Shown here: piece after piece, positions 25,001 through 34,568 of the stretch
Layout: the number at the start of each line of letters is the position of its first letter
Position numbering within the stretch: position 1 is the stretch's first letter
Position numbers and translations under genes: made by a program
Notes under the pieces: model-generated
Seen by the model: the letters and a program-made list of their open reading frames with translations, nothing else
Told to the model about the DNA's origin: nothing
Databases searched by the model: none
DNA from: Pseudomonas chlororaphis
Lineage (GTDB): Bacteria; Pseudomonadota; Gammaproteobacteria; Pseudomonadales; Pseudomonadaceae
Assembly: GCA_001023535.1 (NCBI GenBank)
Contig: CP011020.1
Coordinates: 1,964,121 to 2,028,120 of the forward strand
Length of the DNA stretch: 64,000 nucleotides
Direction: 5' to 3'

Positions 25001-26582
25001 TGAGGGTGTAGCGGCTCGGCTTGTCGGCGGCCGGCAGGTCGAGGGTCGCGTTGCCCTTGTCATCGGTGGTCACTTCGCTGCTGGTCAGTTCTACCGGGAA
25101 TTGCCCCAGGTATTGCAGCTCGTTGTCCACCATCGACAGTTGCTGGGCGCGCAGGCTCAGACTGACCTTGGCATTGACCACCGGCTTGCCATCCGGGTAC
25201 AGCAACACGAGGTTGCCCTTGACCGGTTCGCCCGTGCGGTAGTCCTGCTTGGCCAGGTTCAGGGCGATCTCGAAGTGCGGCTTGATGTATTCGGCCACAC
25301 GGAAGGCGCTGCTGTAGAGCTGGTCCTTGTAGCTGAAGCGCAGCTCATAACCACCGGCGACGGCGTTTTCCGGCAGTTGGAAGCGGCCTTGGGTCCCGGC
25401 CTTGGAATCGAGCTTCAGGGCCAGGGTCTGCAAGGCGGTGCCGGTGGCATCCAGCACGCTGACGTTGACGTCGGCGGCCGTCGGCTGCACCGAATCACGG
25501 GCGTTCTTGAACTCACGACCGACGATCTTCAGCGACACCCAATCCCCCGGGCGGTACAGCGGCCGGTCCGTGAAGGCGTAGAGCTTGGTGTCGTAGATTT
25601 CGCTGTCGTAGTAGAAGTTTTCCGAAACGAAGACCCCGCCCTCCTCGTCCTCGCCAATGACGAACGAACGCTCCGGGCTCACGTGCTTGAGGCGCAGCAA
25701 GCCATCCTCGTCGGTGGCACCGCTGCTCATCACGCCCAGGCCGTCGGTCCACAGCACGTTGACCTTGGGCACCGAGCGCCCTTCATGCTTGCGCGCGGCC
25801 CAGACCAGCAGTTCGTCGCCGGCGATCTTGCTCACCGCCACGGTGTTGGAAACGAAGACCATGGTGGTGGCCCGGTACTTGCCGATCAGCGCTTCCACCA
25901 GGTACAGGCCTGGTTTCAATTGGCCCAGCGGCACGTAGACGTTGCCCGGGGCGACGCTGACGAACTCACTGGACGAGCCTGCCAGGTTGACCCCGGCAGG
26001 CGGCTGGATCGGCTTGGCTTGCCACAGCGGGTAACGGAACTGGCTGACCACCGGCAGTCCCGGGATCAAGGCAAACTGGGCCGGTGCGTCGTACGGCGTC
26101 GGCGCGACCAGGGCGTCGCCGATCTTCAGCTCCGGCACTTCTTCGGTCACTTGCTGGCGAGACTCGTAGGAGAACGCCCGCTGCATCACCCGGCGAGACT
26201 TGCGATACCAGTTGTCCCACAGGTACGCGAGGGTGTTCGACAAGCCTTCGCCCTTGAACTGACCATCACTGACCACGCGGTGCAGGTTTTTCTGGCGCTT
26301 GAGGAAATCCAGCGGCTTGTCGATGCGATAGACGCGGATGTCGGCACCGCCATAGGGCTCCATGCGGAACCGGCGGTAGTCGCGGCCCGGCGCTTCGAGG
26401 CGAACCATGGCCTGTTCGTCGCTGGCGAAACTGCTGTCGGCCAGCAGGAAGAAGCTCTCGCCGGACACGGGCGTGTAGCCGCTGGGCTCCACCGTGTCTT
26501 CGGCGTTGACGACAGGTGCCAGCAACAAGGCAAACAACAGGGGTAGTTTCGAACACAAGCGCAGCATGCGGGCACCGGTCAT
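22014..26582 (-). CDS. magD: Bacterial alpha-2-macroglobulin MagD/YfaS, thioester-less
   Basis: A 1522-aa alpha-2-macroglobulin-like protein, expected in the periplasm, with an N-terminal signal ([22 protein letters not shown]). Macroglobulin-type beta repeats fill the first two thirds (for example [16 protein letters not shown] and [18 protein letters not shown]), followed by the alpha-helical thioester-domain region. At the thioester site the usual PYGC-x-EQ reads YPYGGVEQ, with Gly1063 in place of Cys, so no thioester can form. This matches the thioester-less MagD class reported in P. aeruginosa. ATG 26582 overlaps the magC stop in an ATGA junction. A bait-region protease trap without covalent capture is the family expectation. 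Confidence 0.9.
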   Translation of the reverse strand: MTGARMLRLCSKLPLLFALLLAPVVNAEDTVEPSGYTPVSGESFFLLADSSFASDEQAMVRLEAPGRDYRRFRMEPYGGADIRVYRIDKPLDFLKRQKNLHRVVSDGQFKGEGLSNTLAYLWDNWYRKSRRVMQRAFSYESRQQVTEEVPELKIGDALVAPTPYDAPAQFALIPGLPVVSQFRYPLWQAKPIQPPAGVNLAGSSSEFVSVAPGNVYVPLGQLKPGLYLVEALIGKYRATTMVFVSNTVAVSKIAGDELLVWAARKHEGRSVPKVNVLWTDGLGVMSSGATDEDGLLRLKHVSPERSFVIGEDEEGGVFVSENFYYDSEIYDTKLYAFTDRPLYRPGDWVSLKIVGREFKNARDSVQPTAADVNVSVLDATGTALQTLALKLDSKAGTQGRFQLPENAVAGGYELRFSYKDQLYSSAFRVAEYIKPHFEIALNLAKQDYRTGEPVKGNLVLLYPDGKPVVNAKVSLSLRAQQLSMVDNELQYLGQFPVELTSSEVTTDDKGNATLDLPAADKPSRYTLTVFASDGAAYRVKTTKEILIDRGAANFSLGARQRFSAVGEKVAFSYANVGGSEQSKAVTPGSYAWVRLEDQSTGDGKLTAKDKGFSLTFDRPGTYNLTLKDEHGRVIGATAHAVTGDGIKAVPGTVEIVLDKAEYKTGDEALALITFPEPVSDALLSLERDKVEATALLSKGGDWLKMEKLSETQYRARIPVKDAFAPNMTFSVLYTKGGQYSFQNAGLKVVTPQIDVAVVTDKASYRPGDTVTVDLSTQFAGKAIPAHLTVSVVDEMVYALQPEVAPTIDQFFYHPRRNNVRTSASLSFISYDVALPGSPGAPGKANRSERGVKVLERPRREDVDTAAWQPELVTDASGKARFTFKMPDSLTRWRITARAIADDGQVGQKKQFIASEKPLYLKWSGPTRFRAGDKPQLGLFAFSQSEKPLKAELLIRYAGAEQRLVAELKKGINYVALPAMELSNGDLSVQLQLNGETQDALAVNLNASGSGWQVTQGQRVDVAGGDTPLNLPADASDIRLRLDDSPQALFRSALDDLLGYPYGGVEQTASQLLPLSIAYPSLASSPQTRDRLRLIMQNSRLRLVQMAGPSASFTWWGQDGEPDAFLTAYAYYADWYASKALDISLPPEHWQRVLEVYAKQAGDTPLLQRALILSFAKQMQLPVNTLLSGLMDDLAKARGAGADSVMDGGEDSLVMNAPDSALGLASARVLAASLARQLKMPLPEAFNRQVDAAQQQLAVSSAPFAEALVLSLQAFDPARAKALLERVLPQQSTLERALVLSWLQRSIEQAAPAVTLTPGDGWKARQGATGETYWQWQGAQVPTSLALNGAQERPLQAALSFQSQQPPVASMAVSITRRLSRLVPGDEAFTFKLEPVGNKPLSSDSLYLDEVIINSKAPTPLRYGMLEVPLPPGADVERTTWGIQLVGKADSEPTALEKARFEPGQMAYAVPVDALSGELRLRHLVRFSQKGQFNLPPVRFTQVYAPQNQAREQKPALGQVTVN

Positions 26583-27217
26583 TGGGAGAGAAAGTTGAGT
26601 CGATAGACGCCGATGAAGTTGGGGTTGGCTGCGTCGGGTATCCATCGGGTGTCCTTCCAGTTCATGAGTTGTTGCAGGCTTGCGGAGCGCATGCCGTTGT
26701 CGGTAGGGGTGGTGGTGCCGGTGTGATAGGCGATGTAGCGGCCCATCCAGATCATCAGGTGCTGGTCGTCGCCCTGGTCGAAGAACATCAGGTCGCCGGG
26801 GCGGGCCTGGGCGACATCGCGCCCCACCAGGCGACTGTTGAACTGGATCAGCTTGATGGCGTTGACGTAAGGGCCGACCTTGCCGCCGCCCTGCTGCCAT
26901 TGCTGGGCGAGGCGGCGCTGCGCATCGCTCAACGGCAGCTCAGGTGGCAGGTAGCGGTTGGACAGGCCATTGCTGCGCAGCCATTTGTCGTCGTGGACCT
27001 TCAGCGCCTCGTTGGCGGCAAAACGCACCAGCCCGGCACAATCCTGCTGGTACCAGCGCGGGCTCGGGCCCCGGGTCAGTTGCTCCTGGGCGATGCGCAC
27101 GAACCAGGCCCGAAAGACCTTGGACTGCTCCACATCCAGCGCCGGCGTCTCGAGCGCGAACGCCTGCCCCGCCAGCAACAGCGCCAGCAGCAACACCCAC
27201 GACCGGGGATTGCGCAT
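26579..27217 (-). CDS. magC: MagC-like DUF1175 protein with papain-like motifs (YfaT-type)
   Basis: A 212-aa secreted protein (signal [21 protein letters not shown]). The DUF1175 region resembles NlpC/P60-type cysteine peptidases: Cys60 in [23 protein letters not shown] at 140-146, and His153 in [16 protein letters not shown] third polar residue was not identified with confidence. ATG 27217 lies eight bases after the magB stop, and an alternative ATG at 27241 would overlap magB by 16 bases; the signal peptide is the same either way. If catalytic, it could cut peptide bonds in peptidoglycan or in MagD. This is motif-level inference. Confidence 0.82.
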   Translation of the reverse strand: MRNPRSWVLLLALLLAGQAFALETPALDVEQSKVFRAWFVRIAQEQLTRGPSPRWYQQDCAGLVRFAANEALKVHDDKWLRSNGLSNRYLPPELPLSDAQRRLAQQWQQGGGKVGPYVNAIKLIQFNSRLVGRDVAQARPGDLMFFDQGDDQHLMIWMGRYIAYHTGTTTPTDNGMRSASLQQLMNWKDTRWIPDAANPNFIGVYRLNFLSQ

Positions 27218-27225
27218 CCGTGCGG

Positions 27226-28935
27226 TCACAGCGCTTTCCATTCCAGCGGCAGCCATTGCCAGTGACCGTCCGGCTCACTGCCGGCCGGCAACGTCAGGGC
27301 GTACTTGCCGTAGCCACCGAGGGTGCGCAGCTTCGGAATCAGATAGGTTTGCGCGGCGTTGTAGAACACCGGCTCCATGTCCTGGGGCAGGCTGTCGAGG
27401 GTTTCGTGCTGCATCAACTGCGCGATGGAGTCCGGGCCGAAATAGATCGGCATCAGCAGGTCCTTGGGCACTACGTCAGCCATCGGCGGGAAGCGCTTGT
27501 CGAGGGTGCCGAGGGCCTTGTCCACCAGCTTGTCGTCCAGGGAAAACAACAGCGTCGACCCGTGGCGCGCCAGGCTGACCCGCATGAACGCCTTGCCGGT
27601 GATGGCGTCCGGTTGCAGCGAATCCTTGGCCAGGTAAGGACCGAAGTTGGAACTCACCTGCCGTTGCCACTGGTGCATCGCGCCTTCCTGCTTCTCGACC
27701 ACAGGGAAGGCGTGCTCAGCGACATTGTTTTCGTAGGCGCCCACCATCGAACCGAACAACTGGCCCAGATCGGCGTCGAGCTTGCCGTCGTCTTCGTTCA
27801 GGCTCGCCACCAGCAACGGCGTGTAAAGACGCGAATCGGCGTACCAGCACAGGCCGGCCGCGCCGGTCACGTGGTCGATCATGGCCTGGGCGGCCTTTTC
27901 ATCGGCGCCAAGTTTTACCAGCAGCGGCTTCTGGGGCGCAGCCGCCAGGGGCAAGGTCACGCAGGCGCTGGCGCCCATGGGCATGGCTTGCCAGATCGGC
28001 TTGAAGTCGAAGTCTGGCTGGTTTTCCAGTTCGTCCATGGCCAGGAAGCTGTGCCAGCCCTTGTCGTCCATGTCGAAACGCAGCCCGGCGAAATTCGGGA
28101 TGAACCGCTGGTAACCCATGGCGAGTACGCTGGCGTTGACCGAAATGCGTTGCTTGACCTCCGGTGCCTTGGCCGGCAGACCGAAGGCTTCGGGGAAGAG
28201 TTTGTCGCCGTTGAGCAGCGCCGCCAGGGCGGTGGTCGACACACTGCCGCGCTCCTCCAATGGGCCGTTGGCCGGGTCGTAGAGCTTGGTCGGGTTGGAC
28301 AGCACCACCAGCTTGTCGCCATGGGAGGCGAAGACCAGGGATTTGCTGGCGTTGTAGGTCAGTTGATAGAGCGCGACATCGTCGCCGCCGACCCGCAGGT
28401 CGCTGAGTTTGCTCAGTTGCGTATCGTCCAGGGCAACCTTGGCCAGCGGCTCCAGCACCTTGGCCAAGCCACCGCGGTCCATCACCAGCAGGAAATCCTT
28501 GAGGCGACCATCGGCCCCACGCCACAGCGCGACATCGGCCGGCTGGTCGAACAGTTCCTCGATCAGGCTGTCCTGCAACTTCAGGTCATGCTCGTAGATG
28601 ATCCGGCGCAGGCTGCCGATCAGGCCGAGGCGGTCGGCGTGGGCTTCGTAGTAGAAGACGAAGTCTTCGGTGAGCGTGGCCTTGAGGAACGGCACCGCCA
28701 GCAGGTCCTTGGGCAACTGGCTCAGGGAATGGGCCTCGAGCAAGCCGTCGGGGCGGCTCAGGCCGAGTTTCTCCAGGGCCAGCGCCGTGGGCGGTGCCTT
28801 GGGCTTGTGCATGAACCAGCCCAACCCGGCGGCTACACCGGCCACCAGGCACAGCCCGATCAGCAACGCCGGCCAGCGACGCGCAGGTTTAGCGACAGCT
28901 GTCGCAGTGGTCGGGGAAGCAGTGTTGTCGCTCAT
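27226..28935 (-). CDS. magB: MagB-like DUF2138 membrane-anchored protein (YfaA-type)
   Basis: A 569-aa protein with a single N-terminal membrane span ([20 protein letters not shown], about residues 23-42) and a large periplasmic part of the DUF2138 family. No catalytic motif is recognisable; a repeated pattern of alpha/beta elements such as [20 protein letters not shown] and [14 protein letters not shown] is seen. ATG 28935 was preferred over the GTG two codons upstream. In P. aeruginosa, MagB was reported to interact with MagD, as I recall. It begins 33 bases after the magA stop and probably tethers the complex to the inner membrane. Confidence 0.85.
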   Translation of the reverse strand: MSDNTASPTTATAVAKPARRWPALLIGLCLVAGVAAGLGWFMHKPKAPPTALALEKLGLSRPDGLLEAHSLSQLPKDLLAVPFLKATLTEDFVFYYEAHADRLGLIGSLRRIIYEHDLKLQDSLIEELFDQPADVALWRGADGRLKDFLLVMDRGGLAKVLEPLAKVALDDTQLSKLSDLRVGGDDVALYQLTYNASKSLVFASHGDKLVVLSNPTKLYDPANGPLEERGSVSTTALAALLNGDKLFPEAFGLPAKAPEVKQRISVNASVLAMGYQRFIPNFAGLRFDMDDKGWHSFLAMDELENQPDFDFKPIWQAMPMGASACVTLPLAAAPQKPLLVKLGADEKAAQAMIDHVTGAAGLCWYADSRLYTPLLVASLNEDDGKLDADLGQLFGSMVGAYENNVAEHAFPVVEKQEGAMHQWQRQVSSNFGPYLAKDSLQPDAITGKAFMRVSLARHGSTLLFSLDDKLVDKALGTLDKRFPPMADVVPKDLLMPIYFGPDSIAQLMQHETLDSLPQDMEPVFYNAAQTYLIPKLRTLGGYGKYALTLPAGSEPDGHWQWLPLEWKAL

Positions 28936-28968
28936 ATTCACAAGGGCCTGTTCATCCGTGGAGCGGAA

Positions 28969-29757
28969 TTAGTAGTTGAAAGTCTTGACCAGCAGCAGAT
29001 CGCCAATGGCGCGCAGGGGCACGACAAAGGTCTCGCGTTTTTCGTCGACGGTGTTTTCGTTGAGCACCAGGTTGATCTGCGAGGTGATTACCTCGTTCTG
29101 GTTGCTGCCTTCATCGAAGTTGTAGCCACCGCTGCCGTAGTTGCCCCAATAGTTCACGTAGACCAGGTAGGTGCCGTGCATCGGCGCGGTCATGGTGAAC
29201 ATTTCCGGGCCGGGGCCATCGACGCCATCCGGGTCCAGGCCGCCGCCGTTGCTCAGCGCAGGCTGGCCGAAGAATGCATGTTGGCCGTCCGGTGTGACGA
29301 TATGCAGATCCAGCTCGGCCTTGGGATCGTCCCAACCCAGCACCACCCGGATCTGTGCCGGGGTGCGCAGGTTGTTGGCTTCATAGAACTGCACCCGCTT
29401 GAGCGACCGGCCCTCGGAACTGCGCACTTCGACGCTGTTGGAACCGGCGCCAAACGCATACGGCCGGGCGAAACGCCCTTCGTCGTCGGTATAGAGGTTC
29501 AGTGGATTGCCGTTGACCGCCAGGCTGTGGGGTTGGCGCATCGTGCCCATGGCCTTGATCTGGCCTTCGATCATCGTGCGATTGCGCTGCACGCCCCGGT
29601 CGATGGGGGGCGTGGGGTAGGCAACCTGGGGATTTTCCGTGCGATCGAGCAGGCCACTGTAGCGCCAGCCGCCCACCGGCTCGGACATCTGCGCCGAAGG
29701 CTGCGCCCACGCCAAGGGTGCGACCACCAACGCGATCAACAGTGTAGGAAAACGCAT
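28969..29757 (-). CDS. magA: MagA-like DUF2135 periplasmic protein, first gene of mag operon
   Basis: A 262-aa exported protein with signal peptide MRFPTLLIALVVAPLAWA. The architecture parallels MagF: an N-terminal segment with MIEGQIKAMG and SNSVEVRSSEGRSLKRVQFY, then DUF2135 with VLGWDDPKAELDLHIVTPDG and GTYLVYVNYWGNYG. The start at 29757 follows GGCAGGAGGCATAC, a strong ribosome-binding site; a longer frame starts 20 codons upstream without one. The purine-rich GGAGG could also be an RsmA/CsrA target, since mag genes were reported as Gac/Rsm-controlled in P. aeruginosa, but only one GGA is seen there. Confidence 0.85.
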   Translation of the reverse strand: MRFPTLLIALVVAPLAWAQPSAQMSEPVGGWRYSGLLDRTENPQVAYPTPPIDRGVQRNRTMIEGQIKAMGTMRQPHSLAVNGNPLNLYTDDEGRFARPYAFGAGSNSVEVRSSEGRSLKRVQFYEANNLRTPAQIRVVLGWDDPKAELDLHIVTPDGQHAFFGQPALSNGGGLDPDGVDGPGPEMFTMTAPMHGTYLVYVNYWGNYGSGGYNFDEGSNQNEVITSQINLVLNENTVDEKRETFVVPLRAIGDLLLVKTFNY

Positions 29758-29945
29758 GTATGCCTCCTGCCATGCACAACGCAACCTGGCGCCCTTCCCC
29801 GGCGCATTTTTTATCATTTATCAGGTTTCGTCCGAAAGCCCGCCATACGGGGGCTGTAGATGGCGCGAAGGTTAGCGATTCGGCCAATGATTCACAATCG
29901 GGGAACGCGCGATTCTGTGTGGGAAATCACGGACTGAGCAATGCG

Positions 29946-30008
29946 TGAGCCGATTAGCCGTCCTATTCGGCTCACAAAATGAGCCGAATAGCGTTACTAT
30001 TCGGCTCA
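29946..30008 (+). promoter_or_regulatory. Repeated TGAGCCGAATA operator upstream of the Fic gene
   Basis: A perfect inverted repeat TATTCGGCTCA (29964-29974) / TGAGCCGAATA (29980-29990) with a five-base spacer is followed by a third copy of the half-site at 29998-30008 and preceded by a near copy, TGAGCCGATTAG, at 29946-29957. All lie 20-80 bases before the Fic start. This is a likely binding array for a dimeric regulator, possibly the Fic protein's own winged-helix domain. Confidence 0.7.
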
Positions 30009-30027
30009 TCACTGTCTGGACAGACTC

Positions 30028-31161
30028 ATGACACCTCACTGGATCTGGCAACAGCCCGATTGGCCCGACTTTCGCTGGCAGCCCGAAGCATTGGCGCCCT
30101 TGCTACGTGAATGCGTGCAAGCCCAAGGCCAACTGCTGGGCATGACCGGTGCCGTCACGACCTCGCTCAACGCGCAGAACGAGCTGGATGCGCTGCTGCA
30201 AAACATCGTGACCTCGTCGGCCATCGAAGGCGAACAACTGAACGTAGGGTCGGTACGCTCGTCCCTGGCCCGGCGCCTGGGGCTCGAATGGGCTGACGAC
30301 AATCCGGTCAGCCCGCGCAGCGAAGGCCTGGCACAACTGCTGCTGGACGCAACCCGACATTTCAATCACCCCCTGACGGTCGAGCGATTACTGGAGTGGC
30401 ATGAGTGGTTGTTTCCTGAGCAGGCCGCTTTTACTCACCGGCAGATCCGCGTCGGCGCGTTGCGCGGCGAGGAACCGATGCAAGTGGTTTCGGGCAGGCT
30501 GGACCGTCCCACCGTTCATTTCGAAGCGCCGCCTCGACAAGGCCTGGAACAGCAACTGCAAACGTTCATCAACTGGTTCGAGGCCAGTCGTCACCAGGCT
30601 GGGCTCGACCCTCTGCTGCGTGCCGGAATCGCCCACTTCTGGTTTGTCACCCTGCACCCGTTCGATGATGGCAATGGTCGCCTTACCCGTGCCCTGACTG
30701 ACCTTGCACTGGCCCAAGGCGAACCCCAGGCGATTCGTTTCCACGCCATGTCCGTGAGCATCCTGGACAACCGCGCGGGCTATTACCGTGTCCTCGAACA
30801 CTGCCAGAAAGCCACGTTGGACATTACCGATTGGCTCATCTGGTTCCTGCAGACCCTGTTGCGCAGCCTGCAAAAAGCCATGTCGCAGATCGAGCGAGTG
30901 CTGGGCAAGGCACGGTTCTGGCAAGCTCATCGCTCGTCAGCAATCACCCCAGAACAGACCAAGGTACTGAACCGATTACTCGATGGGGGCGAAAGGGGTT
31001 TCGAGCAGGGAATCAGCGCCGCTCAGTACCAGGCCGTGGCCAAGGTATCGAAGGCGACGGCAACCCGACACCTGGCGGAGTTACTGGAGAAAGGTTGCCT
31101 GCAGCGCCTGCCAGGAGGTGGGCGCAGCACTCGATACAACATCAATTACCCAGAGCCGTGA
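30028..31161 (+). CDS. Fic family AMP-transferase with internal inhibitory helix and C-terminal winged helix
   Basis: A 377-aa Fic-domain protein predicted to transfer AMP (or another nucleotide) to a hydroxyl on a target protein. The core motif HPFDDGNGRLTR starts at His210. The inhibitory motif (S/T)xxxE(G/N) is present upstream as SSAIEG (Ser63-Gly68), so this is the class in which the inhibitory helix lies N-terminal in the same chain. A DUF4172-like N-terminus and a C-terminal winged helix-turn-helix (SAAQYQAVAKVSKATATRHL) complete it. No antitoxin gene is adjacent. Upstream half-site repeats suggest DNA binding to its own promoter. Target unknown. Confidence 0.92.
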   Translation: MTPHWIWQQPDWPDFRWQPEALAPLLRECVQAQGQLLGMTGAVTTSLNAQNELDALLQNIVTSSAIEGEQLNVGSVRSSLARRLGLEWADDNPVSPRSEGLAQLLLDATRHFNHPLTVERLLEWHEWLFPEQAAFTHRQIRVGALRGEEPMQVVSGRLDRPTVHFEAPPRQGLEQQLQTFINWFEASRHQAGLDPLLRAGIAHFWFVTLHPFDDGNGRLTRALTDLALAQGEPQAIRFHAMSVSILDNRAGYYRVLEHCQKATLDITDWLIWFLQTLLRSLQKAMSQIERVLGKARFWQAHRSSAITPEQTKVLNRLLDGGERGFEQGISAAQYQAVAKVSKATATRHLAELLEKGCLQRLPGGGRSTRYNINYPEP

Positions 31162-31165
31162 GATC

Positions 31166-31207
31166 GCCTTCGCGGCAAGGGAATCCATCCCCGCCGGAGC
31201 GCGAAGC
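31166..31207. repeat. Degenerate REP-like unit after the Fic gene
   Basis: cgccttcgcggcaagggaatccatccccgccggagcgcgaagc, split here as cgcggcaaggga and ccgccggagcgcgaagc, has the outline of the tgtggcgaggg REP family but is diverged, without a partner. Confidence 0.5.
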
Positions 31208-31285
31208 ACGCACCCCCCTGATTTGCCCCAACCCCCCATGTCTGCTAGTGTCGCGCCGGTTTAACAGTCAACCGGAAGCGCCGCC

Positions 31286-31528
31286 ATGGCCCGTAAAAAA
31301 GCAGCACTGGATTTCGAACAATCTCTGGCCGACCTGCAAACGCTGGTCGAGCGGCTGGAGAACGGCGAATTGTCGCTGGAAGACTCGCTGACCGCCTTCG
31401 AGCAGGGTATCGGCTTGACTCGCGACTGCCAGGCGGCGCTGGCCCAGGCCGAGCAGAAAGTGCAATTGCTGCTCGAACGCGACGGCGAGTTGACCGAAGA
31501 GCCTTTCGACGCGGAACAACCTGAATGA
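31286..31528 (+). CDS. xseB: Exodeoxyribonuclease VII small subunit
   Basis: An 80-aa subunit that with XseA forms exonuclease VII, which degrades single-stranded DNA. It is highly helical with the family pattern [20 protein letters not shown] and [20 protein letters not shown], plus a C-terminal acidic tail. Its stop overlaps the ispA ATG in an ATGA junction. The xseB-ispA-dxs order is conserved widely. The start follows gcgccgcc with no strong ribosome-binding site, but the length matches the family. Confidence 0.96.
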   Translation: MARKKAALDFEQSLADLQTLVERLENGELSLEDSLTAFEQGIGLTRDCQAALAQAEQKVQLLLERDGELTEEPFDAEQPE

Positions 31529-32412
31529 TCGCCGCCTATCAGGCCAGCAGCCAGGCCCGGGTCAATGCTGCATTGGACACCTTGTTCAGCGCTCCGAGCC
31601 CGGAGCTGGCGCGGTTGTACGAAGCCATGCGCTACAGCGTGATGAACGGCGGCAAGCGTGTCCGCCCGCTGCTGGCCTATGCCGCCTGCGAAGCGCTGGG
31701 CGGCGAGGCTCGGCAGGCCAACGGCGCGGCGTGCGCGGTGGAGCTGATCCACGCCTACTCGCTGGTCCACGATGATCTGCCGGCCATGGACGACGACGAC
31801 CTGCGTCGCGGCCAGCCCACCACGCACAAGCAATTCGACGAAGCCTGCGCGATTCTCGCCGGCGACGGGTTGCAGAGCCTGGCCTTCAGCGCCCTGCTCG
31901 ACCCCGCCCTGAGCGATTGCCCGGCGCAGATCCGCCTGGACATGGTCAGTGCCCTGGCGCTGGCGGCGGGCCCTGCCGGCATGGTCGGCGGCCAGGCCAT
32001 CGACCTCGGTTCGGTGGGCCTGAAACTGGACCAGGACGCGCTGGAATACATGCATCGGCACAAGACCGGTGCGCTGATCGAGGCCAGCGTCAAGCTGGGC
32101 GCCCTCGCCAGCGGTCGGGCCACGCCGGAGCAGTTGCACGCCTTGCAAGCCTACGCCCGAGCCATCGGCCTGGCGTTCCAGGTGCAGGACGACATCCTCG
32201 ACGTCGAAAGCGATACCCAGACCCTCGGCAAACGCCAGGGTGCCGACATCGCCCGCGACAAGCCGACTTACCCGGCCCTGCTCGGCCTCGATGCCGCCAA
32301 GGCCTACGCCCTGGAGCTGCGCGACCAGGCCCTGGCCGCGCTGCGACCCTTTGACGCGGCGGCCGAGCCGTTGCGTGAGCTGGCCCGCTATATCGTCGAA
32401 CGACGCAGCTGA
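31525..32412 (+). CDS. ispA: Farnesyl diphosphate synthase
   Basis: A 295-aa trans-prenyltransferase condensing isopentenyl and dimethylallyl/geranyl diphosphates into farnesyl diphosphate for quinones and undecaprenyl carriers. Both aspartate-rich motifs are seen: the first in [15 protein letters not shown], the second in [13 protein letters not shown]. The GGKRVRP substrate-binding segment is also present near residue 47. Cytoplasmic. Translation is coupled to xseB by four overlapping bases, and dxs follows after 113 bases. Confidence 0.97.
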   Translation: MIAAYQASSQARVNAALDTLFSAPSPELARLYEAMRYSVMNGGKRVRPLLAYAACEALGGEARQANGAACAVELIHAYSLVHDDLPAMDDDDLRRGQPTTHKQFDEACAILAGDGLQSLAFSALLDPALSDCPAQIRLDMVSALALAAGPAGMVGGQAIDLGSVGLKLDQDALEYMHRHKTGALIEASVKLGALASGRATPEQLHALQAYARAIGLAFQVQDDILDVESDTQTLGKRQGADIARDKPTYPALLGLDAAKAYALELRDQALAALRPFDAAAEPLRELARYIVERRS

Positions 32413-32525
32413 TACGGGGTCAACCCTTCAGACTGCGTATCGGCCAAGTTCCGGCCAACGCGTGGGCAGCTTGCGATGCATAAGGTAAACTGCCGCCTCT
32501 TTCTATACCTATAACGATTCGCCTG

Positions 32526-34424
32526 ATGCCCACGACGTTTCAAGAGATTCCCCGCAAGCGCCCGACCACGCCCCTGCTGGACCGTGCCAACACGCCGGAC
32601 GGCCTGCGCCGGTTGGGTGAAGCCGAGCTGGAAACCCTGGCCGATGAGTTGCGCCTGGAACTGCTCTACACGGTCGGCCAGACCGGTGGGCACTTCGGGG
32701 CCGGCCTGGGCGTCATCGAGCTGACGATCGCCTTGCACTACGTGTTCGACACCCCGGACGACCGGCTGGTGTGGGACGTGGGGCACCAGGCCTACCCGCA
32801 CAAGATCCTTACCGGCCGTCGCGAGCGCATGGGCACGTTGCGCCAGAAGGACGGCGTGGCGGCATTCCCGCGCCGCTCCGAGAGCGAATACGACACCTTT
32901 GGCGTCGGCCACTCCAGCACGTCCATCAGCGCCGCCCTGGGCATGGCGATTGCCGCCCGCCTGCAGAACAGCGACCGCAAGGCCATTGCCGTGATCGGCG
33001 ACGGCGCACTGACCGCCGGCATGGCGTTCGAGGCGCTGAACCACGCGCCGGAAGTCAACGCCAACATGCTGGTGATCCTCAACGACAACGACATGTCGAT
33101 CTCGCGCAACGTCGGTGGTTTGTCCAACTACCTGGCGAAGATTCTCTCCAGCCGTACCTATGCCAGCATGCGCGAAGGCAGCAAGAAGGTCCTGTCGCGC
33201 CTGCCCGGTGCCTGGGAAATCGCCCGGCGCACCGAGGAATACGCCAAGGGCATGCTGGTTCCCGGCACGCTGTTCGAAGAACTGGGCTGGAACTACATCG
33301 GCCCCATCGACGGCCACGACCTGCCCACATTGATCGCCACCCTACGCAACATGCGCGACCTCAAGGGCCCGCAGTTCCTGCACGTGGTCACCAAGAAGGG
33401 CAAAGGCTTCGCCCCGGCGGAAGTCGACCCGATCGGCTATCACGCCATCACCAAGCTCGAACCCCTGGACGCACCGGCCGCCGCCCCGAAAAAAGCCGGC
33501 GGACCGAAGTATTCCGGCGTGTTCGGCCAGTGGTTGTGCGACATGGCCGCCGCCGATCCGCGCCTGGTGGGCATCACTCCGGCCATGAAGGAAGGCTCGG
33601 ACCTGGTGGCGTTCAGCGAACGCTACCCGCAGCGCTACTTCGACGTGGCGATTGCCGAGCAGCACGCCGTGACCCTCGCCGCCGGCATGGCCTGCGAAGG
33701 CGCGAAACCGGTGGTGGCGATCTATTCGACCTTCCTGCAACGCGGCTATGACCAATTGGTGCATGACGTGGCGGTGCAGAACCTCGACGTGTTGTTCGCC
33801 ATCGACCGTGCCGGCCTGGTGGGCGAAGACGGTCCGACCCACGCCGGCAGTTTCGACCTGTCATTCCTGCGCTGCATCCCCGGCATGCTGGTGATGACCC
33901 CGAGTGATGAAAACGAGCTGCGCAAAATGCTCACCACCGGCCACCTGTTCAATGGCCCGGCGGCGGTGCGCTACCCCCGTGGAACCGGCCCGAATGCGCC
34001 CATCGAAGCCAACCTCGACCCCATCGAGATCGGCAAGGGCGTGATCCGTCGCCAGGGCCGGCAAACCGCGCTGCTGGTGTTCGGCGTGCAACTGGCCGAA
34101 GCCCTCAAGGTCGCGCAGACCCTGGACGCCACGGTGGTGGACATGCGCTTCGTCAAACCCCTGGACGAAGCACTGGTCCGCGAGATCGCTGCGGGCCATG
34201 AACTGCTGGTGACCGTCGAGGAAAACGCCATCATGGGCGGCGCCGGGGCAGCGGTCAGCGAGTTCCTGGCCCGGGAAAACCTGCTCAAGCCGGTGTTGCA
34301 CCTGGGCCTGCCGGACATCTACGTCGAACACGCCAAGCCTGCCCAGATGCTGGCCGAGTGTGGCCTGGACGAGGCCGGCATCGAAGCCTCGGTGCGCCAG
34401 CGATTGCAGTTGCTGGGGTTGTAA
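32526..34424 (+). CDS. dxs: 1-deoxy-D-xylulose-5-phosphate synthase
   Basis: A 632-aa thiamine diphosphate enzyme joining pyruvate and glyceraldehyde 3-phosphate, the first step of the MEP isoprenoid pathway. Domain order is typical: ThDP-binding with [16 protein letters not shown], the pyrimidine domain with [18 protein letters not shown], and the C-terminal domain with [13 protein letters not shown]. Full length (usual about 620-640 aa). It starts at ATG 32526 behind ataacgattcgcctg. A weak -10-like TAAACT lies at 32486. The REP pair immediately after the stop would end the transcript. Confidence 0.98.
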   Translation: MPTTFQEIPRKRPTTPLLDRANTPDGLRRLGEAELETLADELRLELLYTVGQTGGHFGAGLGVIELTIALHYVFDTPDDRLVWDVGHQAYPHKILTGRRERMGTLRQKDGVAAFPRRSESEYDTFGVGHSSTSISAALGMAIAARLQNSDRKAIAVIGDGALTAGMAFEALNHAPEVNANMLVILNDNDMSISRNVGGLSNYLAKILSSRTYASMREGSKKVLSRLPGAWEIARRTEEYAKGMLVPGTLFEELGWNYIGPIDGHDLPTLIATLRNMRDLKGPQFLHVVTKKGKGFAPAEVDPIGYHAITKLEPLDAPAAAPKKAGGPKYSGVFGQWLCDMAAADPRLVGITPAMKEGSDLVAFSERYPQRYFDVAIAEQHAVTLAAGMACEGAKPVVAIYSTFLQRGYDQLVHDVAVQNLDVLFAIDRAGLVGEDGPTHAGSFDLSFLRCIPGMLVMTPSDENELRKMLTTGHLFNGPAAVRYPRGTGPNAPIEANLDPIEIGKGVIRRQGRQTALLVFGVQLAEALKVAQTLDATVVDMRFVKPLDEALVREIAAGHELLVTVEENAIMGGAGAAVSEFLARENLLKPVLHLGLPDIYVEHAKPAQMLAECGLDEAGIEASVRQRLQLLGL

Positions 34425-34444
34425 CTCAGACCACCACCGAACCC

Positions 34445-34534
34445 TGTGGGAGCGGGCTTGCTCGCGAAGGCGGTGTATCAGTCAATATCGAATTCGACTG
34501 ACACACCGCCTTCGCGAGCAAGCCCGCTCCCACA
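34445..34534. repeat. REP inverted pair between dxs and btuB
   Basis: Nearly perfect large inverted repeat, left arm tgtgggagcgggcttgctcg, right arm ending cgagcaagcccgctcccaca, with further pairing of gcggtgt and acaccgc inside. It fills most of the gap. Confidence 0.92.
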
Positions 34535-34568
34535 TTGGTTGCGTGAAGCACACATGATCGGAACACCC

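Noticed and set aside
22491..26546. 1351-codon plus-strand open frame opposite magD
   Set aside because: It lies entirely antisense to a clear macroglobulin gene; in high-GC DNA the opposite strand often stays open. Its protein is compositionally odd (rich in Gln, Arg, His, Val) and has no recognised domain.
26944..29859. 971-codon plus-strand open frame opposite magA-magC
   Set aside because: Antisense shadow of three well-supported mag genes; no family motif.
34445..34568. Cobalamin riboswitch before btuB
   Set aside because: The gap is nearly filled by a REP hairpin and has no B12-box-like sequence.
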